Assembly (NCBI GenBank): GCA_030612405.1
Contig: JAUWNY010000004.1
Span: 1-33,018 of the forward strand
DNA length: 33,018 nt
Reading direction: 5' to 3'
Source of the DNA: Candidatus Methanophagales archaeon
GTDB taxonomy: Archaea; Halobacteriota; Syntropharchaeia; Alkanophagales; Methanospirareceae
The notes under the pieces are model-generated. The model ran no database searches. It saw nothing but the letters and a program-made list of their open reading frames with translations, and had not been told where the DNA came from. A program made the translations under genes and the position numbers. Every line of letters starts with the position of its first letter. Position 1 is the first letter of the stretch. Positions 7,554 to 15,459 of the stretch are shown here, in pieces.

Positions 7554-8960
7554 CTAAATTTTCATATTCTTTTTCAATTTACTTAATCTCTGACTGATTA
7601 GCTTTTTCTCTTCTTTGCTTTTTAAATTACTTAACCAACTAAATAAATTTTTTCTAAGCATTTTAGCGATTTCCGGCTTCTCTTCAACAATATTCTGCAT
7701 TTCCTCTGGATCGCTTTCCAAGTGATAGAGTTCTTCTATCCCTCCATGAATTACGCCGCAGTATCTACATGTTGCAGCTTCTTTTGAAGGGGAATATATA
7801 TATTTCCATTTATTAGTTCTGATTGTTTTTTTATTTTCAGTGTAAGACTCCTCAGCAACTATGAAAGAACGGAGAGAATTTACTTCTCCTCTTATTGTCG
7901 GAACTAAAGTTATACCATCGAATTCGGATTCTTTGAATGGAATGTTTAGAATATCCAAAAGAGTGGGTACTATATCAACGTGTTGGACAAAACCTTTGAT
8001 TCTTTTTCCCTCCACAGGTAAGTTATTAAAAATTAAAGGGATATGTATTGATTCGTCATACAAACCATGATGATCAAAAAATATTCCGTGTTCAATCAAA
8101 CTCTCGCCATGATCTGAAGTTATCACAAAAATCGTATTCTCATATATACCTTGTTCTTTGAAATATTTTACCAATCTTCCAATTTCTTGATCCACATATT
8201 TTATAGCTGAATCATACATTGCACTTACTTCTTCTGCAGTTGTCGCTTTCCCTGCGGCTTTCAGCAGATACTCTTTCCATTGTTCATTTCCAATGCTTGC
8301 AAATAACTTCTCCAATTCTTTGCCGTCTCCTTCTGGTTTAAGTTCGTTATAAATGCTTTCTGGAGCGTTGTAAGGGGTATGGGTATCCCAGTAATGTATA
8401 AAGAGAAAGAAAGGTTTGTTACAATTATTAACAAGTTCAAGTGCCTTATCCGTCAGTTTGGTTGCGGTATGTATTGAAGAATTAGAAGATGTCGTTTTTC
8501 TGTATATTTTCTTTATTTTATCTGAAAAAGTGTCAGGAAGTTTGTTCACTATTTTTGAGAGAATTTTTAAATGCTTTTTCTGCATAGCATCGCTTAAATA
8601 ATATTCAAATCCCTTTTTGTGCCATCTACCCAACCAATCTATACCAATAGTTTTATAACCATTGTCCCTTAATATCTCTGATAAAAATCGGATTTTTTGT
8701 TTATAGAAGTTCTGAAGCATGGAATTTGTTACTTTTTCGCTGTGATTTCTTATACCATGGGAAATTGGATACTTACCGGAGAGTATTGTTGTGAAAGAAG
8801 GATCCGTTGTATTGATACAACTAAAAGCGTTCTCGAAAGTAATTCCTTTCTTTGCCAAATTATCTATATTTGGGCTGGTCTCCTTATCGTATGCATAACA
8901 GCCTAAATGGTCTGCTCTAAGGGCATCTATCCCTATTAGGACTATATTTTTGTGTTTCAT
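7554..8960 (-). CDS. sulfatase-fold AlkP-superfamily enzyme, Thr-type
   Basis: A 468-residue paralogue of the enzyme at 6111. It has NIVLIGIDALRADHLGCY (Asp12, Asp17), NTTDPSFTTILSGKYP (Thr52 at the nucleophile place, T-x-P-S instead of C-x-P-S-R), HYWDTHTPY (His194), ITSDHGESLIEHG (Asp283, His284), DHHGLYDES, HVDIVPTLLDIL and the typical late ELYHLESDPEE segment. A C-x2-C pair (TCRYCGVIHGG) sits before that segment. Cytoplasmic by appearance. It overlaps the small frame upstream by ATGA, so translation is probably coupled. The role is likely to move or remove a charged group on a glycan, but the substrate is unknown. Confidence 0.8.
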   Translation of the reverse strand: MKHKNIVLIGIDALRADHLGCYAYDKETSPNIDNLAKKGITFENAFSCINTTDPSFTTILSGKYPISHGIRNHSEKVTNSMLQNFYKQKIRFLSEILRDNGYKTIGIDWLGRWHKKGFEYYLSDAMQKKHLKILSKIVNKLPDTFSDKIKKIYRKTTSSNSSIHTATKLTDKALELVNNCNKPFFLFIHYWDTHTPYNAPESIYNELKPEGDGKELEKLFASIGNEQWKEYLLKAAGKATTAEEVSAMYDSAIKYVDQEIGRLVKYFKEQGIYENTIFVITSDHGESLIEHGIFFDHHGLYDESIHIPLIFNNLPVEGKRIKGFVQHVDIVPTLLDILNIPFKESEFDGITLVPTIRGEVNSLRSFIVAEESYTENKKTIRTNKWKYIYSPSKEAATCRYCGVIHGGIEELYHLESDPEEMQNIVEEKPEIAKMLRKNLFSWLSNLKSKEEKKLISQRLSKLKKNMKI

Positions 8961-9136
8961 TGCACACCCTCTTTTACAATCCTGAACTCCCTTTCTAAAA
9001 GCTCATTGAAAGAAGGGAATATCCTCGCATAAATCCTTCTAATTACGCTTTTCATGTTTTCACCCATTTCTCTTAACTTAGTAAGTGTAGGTAATCTTCC
9101 ATCCTTCAGCTCCTCAGCCCATGCATCTCCTTTCAT
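8957..9136 (-). pseudogene. 59-residue remnant resembling AlkP phosphodiesterase start
   Basis: A small frame, not recognised with certainty. Its first part, WAEELKDGRLPTLTKLREMG, resembles the helix that follows the first metal Asp in type I phosphodiesterases (compare the gene at 479), but the first beta strand is missing. The second part, RRIYARIFPSFNELLEREF, resembles no part of that fold. The stop overlaps the next ATG (ATGA), so the frame could serve to start translation of the sulfatase-like gene. It is probably a fused remnant of two genes; a real small protein is not excluded. Confidence 0.45.
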
Positions 9137-9204
9137 CTAAACTTTTAAATACATTTTGCAATAAGATGTATTTATTGATAGGTATATAAAAAGGTGATGG
9201 AAAT

Positions 9205-9354
9205 ATGGAAAATCATGCCGCTCAAATTTTGCTCTTGAACTGGAACGGATGGGAAGATACGATAATCGAATGTCTTGAATGCATAAAGAATGATATGTAC
9301 AATATAAAACAAAGTAAAGTTAGAAAGCGAATATTTAAATATGAAATGTATTAA
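9205..9354 (+). pseudogene. GT2 glycosyltransferase 5' stub
   Basis: A 49-residue frame with AAQILLLNWNGWEDTIIECLE, matching the start of the intact GT2 at 15456 ([19 protein letters not shown]). After this first strand-helix it turns into unrelated basic sequence and stops. A TATA-like GTATATAAAA precedes it. It is the leftover start of another GT2 gene, standing just before the rfb operon. Confidence 0.65.
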
Positions 9355-9356
9355 CA

Positions 9357-9393
9357 TTTATATACATGTAGCATCTACAAATTCTAAGGGGGT
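9357..9393 (+). promoter_or_regulatory. TATA box and ribosome site of the dideoxyhexose operon
   Basis: TTTATATA at 9357-9364 lies about 45 bases before the ATG at 9405. A purine-rich AAGGGGGTAGAG site starts at 9386. This is the first promoter-like signal ahead of the tightly packed rfb genes, which all follow on the same strand. Confidence 0.45.
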
Positions 9394-9404
9394 AGAGAAG
9401 TAGC

Positions 9405-10205
9405 ATGATCGAAACGGAAAAAATACCAGTCGTCATCCTCTGCGGCGGCATGGGCACAAGACTAAGAGAAGAAACAGAATACAAACCAAAGCCTATGATC
9501 GAGATTGGAAACAAACCGATCTTATGGCATATAATGAAAATATACTCAGCTTATGGGTTTAAGGACTTTATTCTCTGCTTAGGCTACAAAGGTGAAATGA
9601 TCAAAAGTTATTTTTATAACTATGAGATTTCAAATAACGATTTTACGGTAGAATTAGGCAGCTATAAGCATGTAGAAATTCACAGCAATCATAAAGAAAA
9701 AGGCTGGCGGGTTACTCTTGCTGATACAGGGGAGACGGCTTTGAAAGGTTCCAGGATAAAGAAAATAGAAAAATATGTAAATGGTGATTTATTCATGCTT
9801 ACTTACGGGGATGGTGTAGCAGACATAAACTTGCATGAACTACTGTCTTTTCATAAAAATCATGGTCGCATAGGAACAGTAACAGGTGTCCAACCACCAT
9901 CAAGATTTGGTGAAATGATAATTAAAGATAATAAGGATGTTTCATTTACAGAAAAACCGCAAGTTTCTGAGGGTTTAATAAACGGTGGATTTTTTGTTTT
10001 CAATCGAAAAATCTTCGACTATTTATCGGAGGATAATAATTGTGATTTTGAAGTGGGGCCTTTAGAGCAATTAGCCGAAGAGGGTGAATTAAGGGTATAT
10101 GAACTCAAAGGAGATTGGGCATGTATGGATACTTTTAGGGATATGCAGTATCTTAATAAGTTGTGGGAAAGTAGGAAAGCATTTTGGAAAATTTGGGATA
10201 AGTAA
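9405..10205 (+). CDS. rfbF: glucose-1-phosphate cytidylyltransferase
   Basis: A 266-residue nucleotidyltransferase that joins CTP and glucose-1-phosphate to give CDP-glucose, the first step of the CDP-3,6-dideoxyhexose pathway. The signature GGMGTRLREET (residues 14-24) followed by KPKPMIEIGNKPILWHIM is characteristic of RfbF. Also visible: FTVELGSYKHVEIH, LTYGDGVADIN (metal-binding Asp), GVQPPSRFGEM, INGGFFVFNRKIFDY and GDWACMDTFRD near the end. The length is standard. It opens an operon: the next gene starts 3 bases after its stop. Function is well supported, as rfbG and rfbH follow in the same operon. Confidence 0.92.
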   Translation: MIETEKIPVVILCGGMGTRLREETEYKPKPMIEIGNKPILWHIMKIYSAYGFKDFILCLGYKGEMIKSYFYNYEISNNDFTVELGSYKHVEIHSNHKEKGWRVTLADTGETALKGSRIKKIEKYVNGDLFMLTYGDGVADINLHELLSFHKNHGRIGTVTGVQPPSRFGEMIIKDNKDVSFTEKPQVSEGLINGGFFVFNRKIFDYLSEDNNCDFEVGPLEQLAEEGELRVYELKGDWACMDTFRDMQYLNKLWESRKAFWKIWDK

Positions 10206-10207
10206 AA

Positions 10208-11164
10208 ATGAGGAAACTAAACAAAGTATTAGTAACGGGAGCTACTGGCTTTATCGGTTCTCATTTAACGCAGAGATTGATACGAGAGGGATTTGAAGTT
10301 GGAATATTAAAGCGAGAAAAATCAAATATATGGAGGATTAAAGGTTTGTTAGATGAAATAGTGGCTTATGATGTGGATTTACGAGATACAGAAGAAGTTT
10401 CTAAAGCGTTTTCGCATTTTAGACCAGATGTTATTTTTCATTTGGCTACCTACTATGCGGTGGAACACAAGCCACAAGAAATACCCCTAATGGTTGATAC
10501 AAATGTTTTAGGAACAGCAAATCTGCTCGAAGCATCTAAAGAATCTATGGTTAAGCTATTTGTTAATACAAGCTCTTGTTTTGTCTATAAAGAAAGCGAA
10601 AACAAGTTAAGAGAAAACGATGACTTGAGCCCTTTAAACCTATACGCATTGACAAAGATACAAGCAGAACAAGCCTGCAGTTTTTATGCAGAAAAATATG
10701 GATTGAAAGCAATAACCTTCCGCCTCTTCCCGCCTTATGGTCCGGCTGATCACGAACGAAGATTGATCCCTTATGTCATAAAGAGTTTGCTTGAAGGAGA
10801 AAAGCTGAAGATGACCACAGGGAAGCAAAGATGGGACTTTGTTTTTGTTGATGATATAGTGGATGCTTACTTCAAACTTTTATCTGTTTCTGATCTTCCC
10901 AAAAAACATGAAATCTTCAATATTGGAACGGGGAACGCCGTCAGTGTTCGAGAAGTTGTATCCCGAATAAAGGAAATCATAGGTGCTGGGTTAGAGCCTG
11001 AATGGGGAGCAATTCCTCACAGAAAGAACGAGGTTTGGTTTATCTGTGCGGACATAAGCAAGACCGAAACATTTTTAAGGTGGCAACCTAAAATACAAAT
11101 CATGGAAAGAGGGTTGGAGCTCACGGTAGAGTGGTATAAAAACTTTTGGAAAAAGGAAGTATAA
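10208..11164 (+). CDS. NAD(P)-dependent epimerase/reductase (SDR), CDP-sugar type
   Basis: A 318-residue extended short-chain dehydrogenase. It has the cofactor loop GATGFIGS (residues 11-18), DVDLRD, the VIFHLATYYAV strand, a Ser/Thr site in NTSSCFVY, and the catalytic pair Tyr146-x3-Lys150 (LYALTK). Substrate-side marks are RLFPPYGPADHERRLIPYVI and WDFVFVDDIVDAY. In dideoxyhexose operons an SDR at this place reduces the final CDP-4-keto-3,6-dideoxyglucose to paratose or abequose, so it is probably an RfbS/RfbJ-like reductase. It is packed between rfbF and the epimerase-like gene. Which stereoisomer it makes cannot be told. Confidence 0.8.
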   Translation: MRKLNKVLVTGATGFIGSHLTQRLIREGFEVGILKREKSNIWRIKGLLDEIVAYDVDLRDTEEVSKAFSHFRPDVIFHLATYYAVEHKPQEIPLMVDTNVLGTANLLEASKESMVKLFVNTSSCFVYKESENKLRENDDLSPLNLYALTKIQAEQACSFYAEKYGLKAITFRLFPPYGPADHERRLIPYVIKSLLEGEKLKMTTGKQRWDFVFVDDIVDAYFKLLSVSDLPKKHEIFNIGTGNAVSVREVVSRIKEIIGAGLEPEWGAIPHRKNEVWFICADISKTETFLRWQPKIQIMERGLELTVEWYKNFWKKEV

Positions 11165-11166
11165 AA

Positions 11167-11628
11167 ATGGATGAGAAAGAGATTGAAGGCGTGATTGTGA
11201 AACCCCTGAAAAAGATACCTGATGAAAGGGGATGTATCTACCACATGCTCAGAAACGATGACCCAGTTTTTGAGAAGTTTGGAGAAATATATTTTTCAGT
11301 AGTATATCCCGGAGTCATTAAGGGATGGCATCTTCACGAGAAAATGACGCTGAATTATACTATTATACAGGGAATGATAAAACTTGTTCTTTATGATGAT
11401 AGGGAAAATTCTCCTACGAAGGGCAATTTGATGGAATTGTTTATTGGTGAAGAAAACTACTGTTTGGTTAAGATACCACCAAGAATTTGGAATGGATTTA
11501 AGGGTGTAGGAAACAAACCAGCCATAGTTGCAAATTGTGCAACATTACCTCATGATCCAAATGAGATAAAAAGAATTAGTCCAGTTACGGATAAGATACC
11601 TTATGATTGGGGGCTAAAACATGGATAG
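11167..11628 (+). CDS. RmlC-like dTDP-4-dehydrorhamnose 3,5-epimerase family protein
   Basis: A 153-residue cupin of the RmlC-like sugar epimerase family. It shows the IPDERGCIYHMLRNDD opening, IYFSVVYPGVIKGWHLHEKM (the usual RGLH site reads KGWHLH here), the barrel strand YTIIQGMIKLVLYDDR and IPPRIWNGFKGVG. The start at 11167 has AAGGAAG upstream and 2 bases of spacing from the previous gene; the longer frame from 11146 would overlap that gene. In this operon it may epimerise a CDP-sugar carbon instead of the dTDP-rhamnose intermediate; RmlA, RmlB and RmlD do not appear in the window. Its last codons overlap rfbG by 8 bases. Confidence 0.78.
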   Translation: MDEKEIEGVIVKPLKKIPDERGCIYHMLRNDDPVFEKFGEIYFSVVYPGVIKGWHLHEKMTLNYTIIQGMIKLVLYDDRENSPTKGNLMELFIGEENYCLVKIPPRIWNGFKGVGNKPAIVANCATLPHDPNEIKRISPVTDKIPYDWGLKHG

Positions 11629-12757
11629 AACCATAAATGGTTACTTTGGAGATATATACAAAAATAAAAAAGTGCTAATTACAGGTCATACTGGCTTTAA
11701 GGGTAGTTGGTTATCTTTATGGCTTACAGAGTTAGGTGCAAATGTTATCGGCTACTCCTTAGAACCTCCAACAGAACCAAATTTATTTGAAGCTATAACT
11801 CTGAAGGATAAAATTACACATATTATTGGGGATGTCAGAGACGAAGAACATTTAATCTCCATCTTTGAAAAATATCAGCCCGAATTTGTTTTCCACCTAG
11901 CAGCCCAACCATTAGTGAGGGTTTCATATAAAGAGCCAAAACTTACTTATGAAACAAATGTAATGGGAACTATAAATGTTCTGGAAGCAGTAAAAAAAAT
12001 AAAAAGCGTTAGGGTCTGTGTTATTATTACCAGCGATAAGTGTTATGAAAATAAGGAATGGGTTTACGGATACAGAGAAACAGACCCTGTGGGCGGATAT
12101 GATCCATATAGCTCAAGTAAGGGCTGTGCTGAACTTGTAACCAGTGCATATAGAAGATCATTTTTCAATCCCGAAGATTACAGCAAAACTCATAATGTAG
12201 CTTTATCTTCTGTTCGTGCAGGAAACGTTATAGGTGGTGGAGATTGGGGAGAAGATAGGATTATCCCTGATTGCATAAGGGCTATTGCTAAAAATAAAGC
12301 AATTAATATCCGTAGCCCACAAGCAACAAGACCATGGCAATATGTTCTGGAACCCTTATCAGGTTATTTATTGCTTGGAGCCTTGATGTATGAAGACGGG
12401 GGCAAGTATAGTAGTGCTTGGAATTTCGGTCCGAACGATGAAAGCATAAAAACCGTGGAGGATTTGGTTAATCTTGTAATTAAATATTGGGATGGTGGTA
12501 CTTATACAATAGACACCTTAAATCATCCACATGAAGCAGGTCTTTTGAAGTTAGATGCAAGCAAAGCCAGAGCATTACTTGGCTGGAAGCCAATTTATGA
12601 CGTTTATAAAGCAGTTGAAAAGACTATTAATTGGTATAAGAATTTTTATAATGGTATGAGAAATGAAAAGTTGTATGAATTTACAGTAGGAGTACTTTGG
12701 GAATATGTAAATCGGATGAGTGATGAATATGGAATGATGGGGGAGAAGGGTGATTGA
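11621..12757 (+). CDS. rfbG: CDP-glucose 4,6-dehydratase
   Basis: A 378-residue extended SDR that dehydrates CDP-glucose to CDP-4-keto-6-deoxyglucose. The opening ITGHTGFKGSWLSLWL (the FKGSW after the Gly loop is an RfbG trait), DVRDEEHLISIF, FHLAAQPLVR, VIITSDKCYENKEW and the catalytic Tyr163-x3-Lys167 in DPYSSSKGCAEL are all present, followed by RAGNVIGGGDWGEDRIIPD and ATRPWQYVLEP. Length is normal. It overlaps the upstream gene by 8 bases, so translation is coupled. Its product feeds RfbH, encoded 1.1 kb downstream after an insertion of toxin-antitoxin debris. Confidence 0.92.
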   Translation: MDRTINGYFGDIYKNKKVLITGHTGFKGSWLSLWLTELGANVIGYSLEPPTEPNLFEAITLKDKITHIIGDVRDEEHLISIFEKYQPEFVFHLAAQPLVRVSYKEPKLTYETNVMGTINVLEAVKKIKSVRVCVIITSDKCYENKEWVYGYRETDPVGGYDPYSSSKGCAELVTSAYRRSFFNPEDYSKTHNVALSSVRAGNVIGGGDWGEDRIIPDCIRAIAKNKAINIRSPQATRPWQYVLEPLSGYLLLGALMYEDGGKYSSAWNFGPNDESIKTVEDLVNLVIKYWDGGTYTIDTLNHPHEAGLLKLDASKARALLGWKPIYDVYKAVEKTINWYKNFYNGMRNEKLYEFTVGVLWEYVNRMSDEYGMMGEKGD

Positions 12758-12758
12758 A

Positions 12759-12836
12759 ATGTTAGCAATAAAGGCAGTTGTAAAAAATGCAGTATCAGAA
12801 TGGAAAAATCTGGAGGAAGAGGAAGTATGGAAATAA
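12759..12836 (+). pseudogene. collapsed DUF104 antitoxin remnant
   Basis: A 25-residue frame whose first bases (ATGTTAGCAATAAAGGCAGT) almost copy the start of the intact DUF104 gene at 13647. The protein starts MLAIKAVVKN, loses the middle, and ends SEWKNLEEEEVWK, comparable to the SDWTEEEWQ part of the intact copy. It begins 1 base after the rfbG stop. Reading: an antitoxin gene shortened by an internal deletion. Confidence 0.6.
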
Positions 12837-12867
12837 GAGAAGGAATACTTTGCGGGGGAGGGCTAGA

Positions 12868-13080
12868 ATGCAGGCAATTAGAGACCTAATAGATACAGAA
12901 AAGCTGAAGCATATTATGAACATACCAGAGAACTTTGGGGATAAAGTTGAGGTTATTGTTCTGCCTTTTAATAAGGATGAAAAAAGCGAGTCATATTACT
13001 TAATGAAAATGCAACAACACTGCGGATACATTCAGGCTTTATTAAATGATCCAGATGAGGACGTATGGGATGACTTATAA
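12868..13080 (+). CDS. small antitoxin-like protein of a broken MazF pair
   Basis: A 70-residue protein starting MQAIRDLIDTEKLKHIMNIP, then KVEVIVLPFN and a C-terminal acidic tail ending DEDVWDDL. This layout (a helix, a strand ending in PF, a charged linker and a D/E-W end) is common in antitoxins placed ahead of MazF/PemK-like toxins. The start at 12868 is chosen over the longer frame at 12787 because a GGGGGAGGG site precedes it and the upstream residues are basic low-complexity sequence. The next frame starts inside its last codons (ATGACTTATAA), as in toxin-antitoxin operons, but that toxin is broken. I did not recognise a named family. Confidence 0.55.
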   Translation: MQAIRDLIDTEKLKHIMNIPENFGDKVEVIVLPFNKDEKSESYYLMKMQQHCGYIQALLNDPDEDVWDDL

Positions 13081-13639
13081 AAAAATCAGCAAAAATATTA
13101 TTCTGATTAGTAACTCAGATTTTGCTAAGAGTTCCTTACCTAGAGAATCCTTTTTACATATGGATAAATCAGTTTTACTCGACAAATCTGTCTTTACCGA
13201 GGAAGTCGCTGAAATGACTTCTTCATTTATGGATAGTGTTGTAAGAGCGATGATAATAGGAAAGTCTAAGCTTTATTATGAAAAGTTCCACAAGCCAATT
13301 CAGCATAAAGAATTTATTCAGGGCAAAGATTACATCTCTTATGCAGGACGGGTCTATGAGAACAAATATGGAAATTACGAGGATGCAGAAAAAGCGATTA
13401 GAAGCGATTTTGTGCTCGGGGGACATAAAGCATTTTATGTAAGAAAAGCAACGAAAAGAATATCTTTATCTATTGTTTCGGAACTCGACAGCAACATGCT
13501 TAATAGATGGGGATTAAACGCTTATAACTCTGTTCGGGAAGCAGTAGAAGAAGAGATAAACAAAAATATGTATGAAAATGCTAAAATAGGAATAGTTAAA
13601 AATGGCTTAGCCATACTATTAAATGTTAGCGGAGGATAA
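13070..13639 (+). pseudogene. three-way chimera: MazF tail, RfbH head, LarA-like tail
   Basis: An open 189-residue frame stitched from parts. Residues 1-5 (MTYKK) fit a toxin start overlapping the antitoxin. Residues about 10-62 look like a MazF/PemK C-terminal half: SNSDFAKSSLPRESF, MDKSVLLDKS and a last helix. Residues 66-98 (YYEKFHKP, FIQGKDYISYAGRVYE) match the start of RfbH-type dehydrases; YISYAGRVY here versus YIRYAGRVY in the intact gene at 13858. Residues 105-183 (DFVLGGHKAFYVRKATK, SELDSNMLNRWGLNAYNSV, AKIGIVKNG) resemble the C-terminal end of LarA/DUF2088 proteins. The start at 13070 is preferred over 13046. The toxin catalytic half is missing, so it is probably a pseudogene, though the frame is intact. 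Confidence 0.55.
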
Positions 13640-13646
13640 AAATAAA

Positions 13647-13874
13647 ATGTTAGCAGTAAAGGCAGTGGTAAAAGATGGCTTGATAAAGCCGTTGGAAGCG
13701 ATAGACTTACCAGAAGACAAGGAAATTGTCATTTATATCTCTGAAGAAAAAGAGGAAGAATATTCAGATTGGACTGAAGAAGAATGGCAAAGATTTAGCC
13801 TTCATAGTTTTATGAAGACCGAAGACGATAAAGATGTAAACTGGGAGGGTTTCTTCAATGTTAAAAACGGGTGA
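13647..13874 (+). CDS. DUF104 (AF2212-like) antitoxin
   Basis: A 75-residue AF2212-like antitoxin (PF01954 type). [21 protein letters not shown] followed by [13 protein letters not shown] is the standard family opening; the acidic tail with DWTEEEW is the part that would wrap the toxin. The start at 13647 has GGAGG 11 bases upstream; a longer frame to 13623 adds residues foreign to the family. It overlaps the MazF-type start at 13858 by 17 bases, the usual arrangement of a translationally coupled pair. It probably neutralises, and with the toxin represses, the fused toxin downstream. The pair now sits inside the sugar operon and could control rfbH expression. Confidence 0.8.
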   Translation: MLAVKAVVKDGLIKPLEAIDLPEDKEIVIYISEEKEEEYSDWTEEEWQRFSLHSFMKTEDDKDVNWEGFFNVKNG

Positions 13875-15459
13875 TATACTCATTGCGGAATTTGCATATA
13901 GCGATCAGTCCGGGTTAAAACGAAGACCAGTTGTTTTGATAGAGCGATTTAAAGAGGATCTGCTTGTTGCATATTTTACGAGAGAGGTCGAGAAGTATGC
14001 AGATGAAACAACCTCCGTACGGATATCGCAAGAAGATATGTGCGAAGGTTCGATTAAATCCACAAGCATTATAAGATTGCATAAACTTGCTCTCGTAGAT
14101 GAAAGATTGTGTAAATGGGTGGCACGAATTGGAACTAAAAAGGTTGATGAAATACTTAGAAAACTTGCTACTATCCCAACCAAGGCTCATTTTAAAAATG
14201 TACATGGAGCTTCTTCATCCTTTACACCGGGCGAATCTTATATTCGCTACGCCGGCAGGGTCTACGACGAAAAAGAAATGATTTCTTTAGTGGATTCTGC
14301 ACTGGATTTCTGGCTTACAGCAGGGAGGTTTGCAAAACAATTTGAGGAGGAATTTGCCAAGTTCTTAGGAGTAAAACATTGCATTTTAACAAATTCAGGT
14401 TCTTCCGCTAATCTCTTAGCCATATCTACTTTAACTTCTCCCAAGTTAGGCGAGAGGAGACTTAAACCCGGCGATGAAGTAATTACCGTAGCCGCAGCGT
14501 TTCCCACAACCGTAAATCCAATTGTTCAGAACAATTTGGTGCCGGTTTTTCTGGATGTAGATGTCGGAACTTATAACATCCAGGCAGATAAGATTGAAGA
14601 GGCATTAACCGAAAAAACAAAAGCTATTTTTTTAGCGCATACGCTTGGTAATCCATTTGACCTCGATAAAGTCTTGGAAATATGTGAAGCGTACAACCTT
14701 TGGCTGATAGAAGATAACTGTGATGCTTTAGGCTCAAAATACAACGGAAAATATACAGGAACGTTTGGTCACATAGCTACTTTTAGTTTCTATCCGCCTC
14801 ATCACATCACTATGGGTGAAGGTGGAGCTTTGGTAACTGACGATACTCAGCTAAAGAAGCTGATCGAATCTTTTAGAGACTGGGGGAGGGATTGTTGGTG
14901 CGAACCCGGTTGTGATAATACCTGTGGAAAAAGATTTGGATGGCAGTTGGGTACTTTGCCTTTTGGCTATGACCACAAATATATTTATTCGCATATTGGA
15001 TATAACTTAAAAGTTACCGATATGCAGGCAGCAGTGGGTGTGGCGCAGTTGAAAAAGCTTCCAAGGTTTATCGAGGCGAGAAAGAGGAATTGGGGACTTC
15101 TTTATGAGGGGTTAAGGAAGTATGAGGATTATTTCATTCTTCCGAAAGCTGCGGATAAATCTGACCCGAGTTGGTTTGGATTTCTATTGACAGTTAAAGA
15201 GAACGCTCCATTTTCAAGGAATGAGATTACGAACTACCTGGAAGAGAACAAGATTGCGACCAGGTTACTCTTTTCGGGGAATATCATCCGCCATCCAGGT
15301 TTTGAGAGTGTGAAATATCGTGTTTACAATAATCTTAGGAATACAGACATTACAATGAATAATACTTTTTGGATTGGAGTTTATCCAGGTCTCACCAAAG
15401 AGATGATTGATTATGAATTGAAAAAATTTGATGCGTTTTTAGGAGATGAACGTAAATGA
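13858..15459 (+). CDS. rfbH: MazF/PemK-type toxin domain fused to CDP-4-keto-6-deoxyglucose 3-dehydrase (RfbH)
   Basis: A 533-residue fusion. Residues 1-106 form a full-size MazF/PemK-like domain: [23 protein letters not shown], a Thr after VAYF, and [16 protein letters not shown] with a closing helix. Residues about 118-533 are RfbH (E1), the PMP- and iron-sulfur-dependent enzyme that removes the 3-hydroxyl: [58 protein letters not shown] (His pair 315-316 where aminotransferases have Lys), and the cluster Cys 346, 348, 352 and 356. About 30 N-terminal RfbH residues are replaced by the toxin. A GGAGGG site lies before the toxin ATG. RfbH has no ATG of its own until 14278, inside its fold, so the fusion seems to be the translated form. 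Confidence 0.85.
   Translation: MLKTGDILIAEFAYSDQSGLKRRPVVLIERFKEDLLVAYFTREVEKYADETTSVRISQEDMCEGSIKSTSIIRLHKLALVDERLCKWVARIGTKKVDEILRKLATIPTKAHFKNVHGASSSFTPGESYIRYAGRVYDEKEMISLVDSALDFWLTAGRFAKQFEEEFAKFLGVKHCILTNSGSSANLLAISTLTSPKLGERRLKPGDEVITVAAAFPTTVNPIVQNNLVPVFLDVDVGTYNIQADKIEEALTEKTKAIFLAHTLGNPFDLDKVLEICEAYNLWLIEDNCDALGSKYNGKYTGTFGHIATFSFYPPHHITMGEGGALVTDDTQLKKLIESFRDWGRDCWCEPGCDNTCGKRFGWQLGTLPFGYDHKYIYSHIGYNLKVTDMQAAVGVAQLKKLPRFIEARKRNWGLLYEGLRKYEDYFILPKAADKSDPSWFGFLLTVKENAPFSRNEITNYLEENKIATRLLFSGNIIRHPGFESVKYRVYNNLRNTDITMNNTFWIGVYPGLTKEMIDYELKKFDAFLGDERK

Noticed and set aside
9172-9357. Minus-strand 61-residue frame over the GT2 stub
   Set aside because: Antisense to a segment that clearly matches a glycosyltransferase start; its own protein is AT-driven low complexity.
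13905-14205. Minus-strand frames opposite the MazF domain
   Set aside because: They are antisense to a well-supported toxin domain and have no family likeness.
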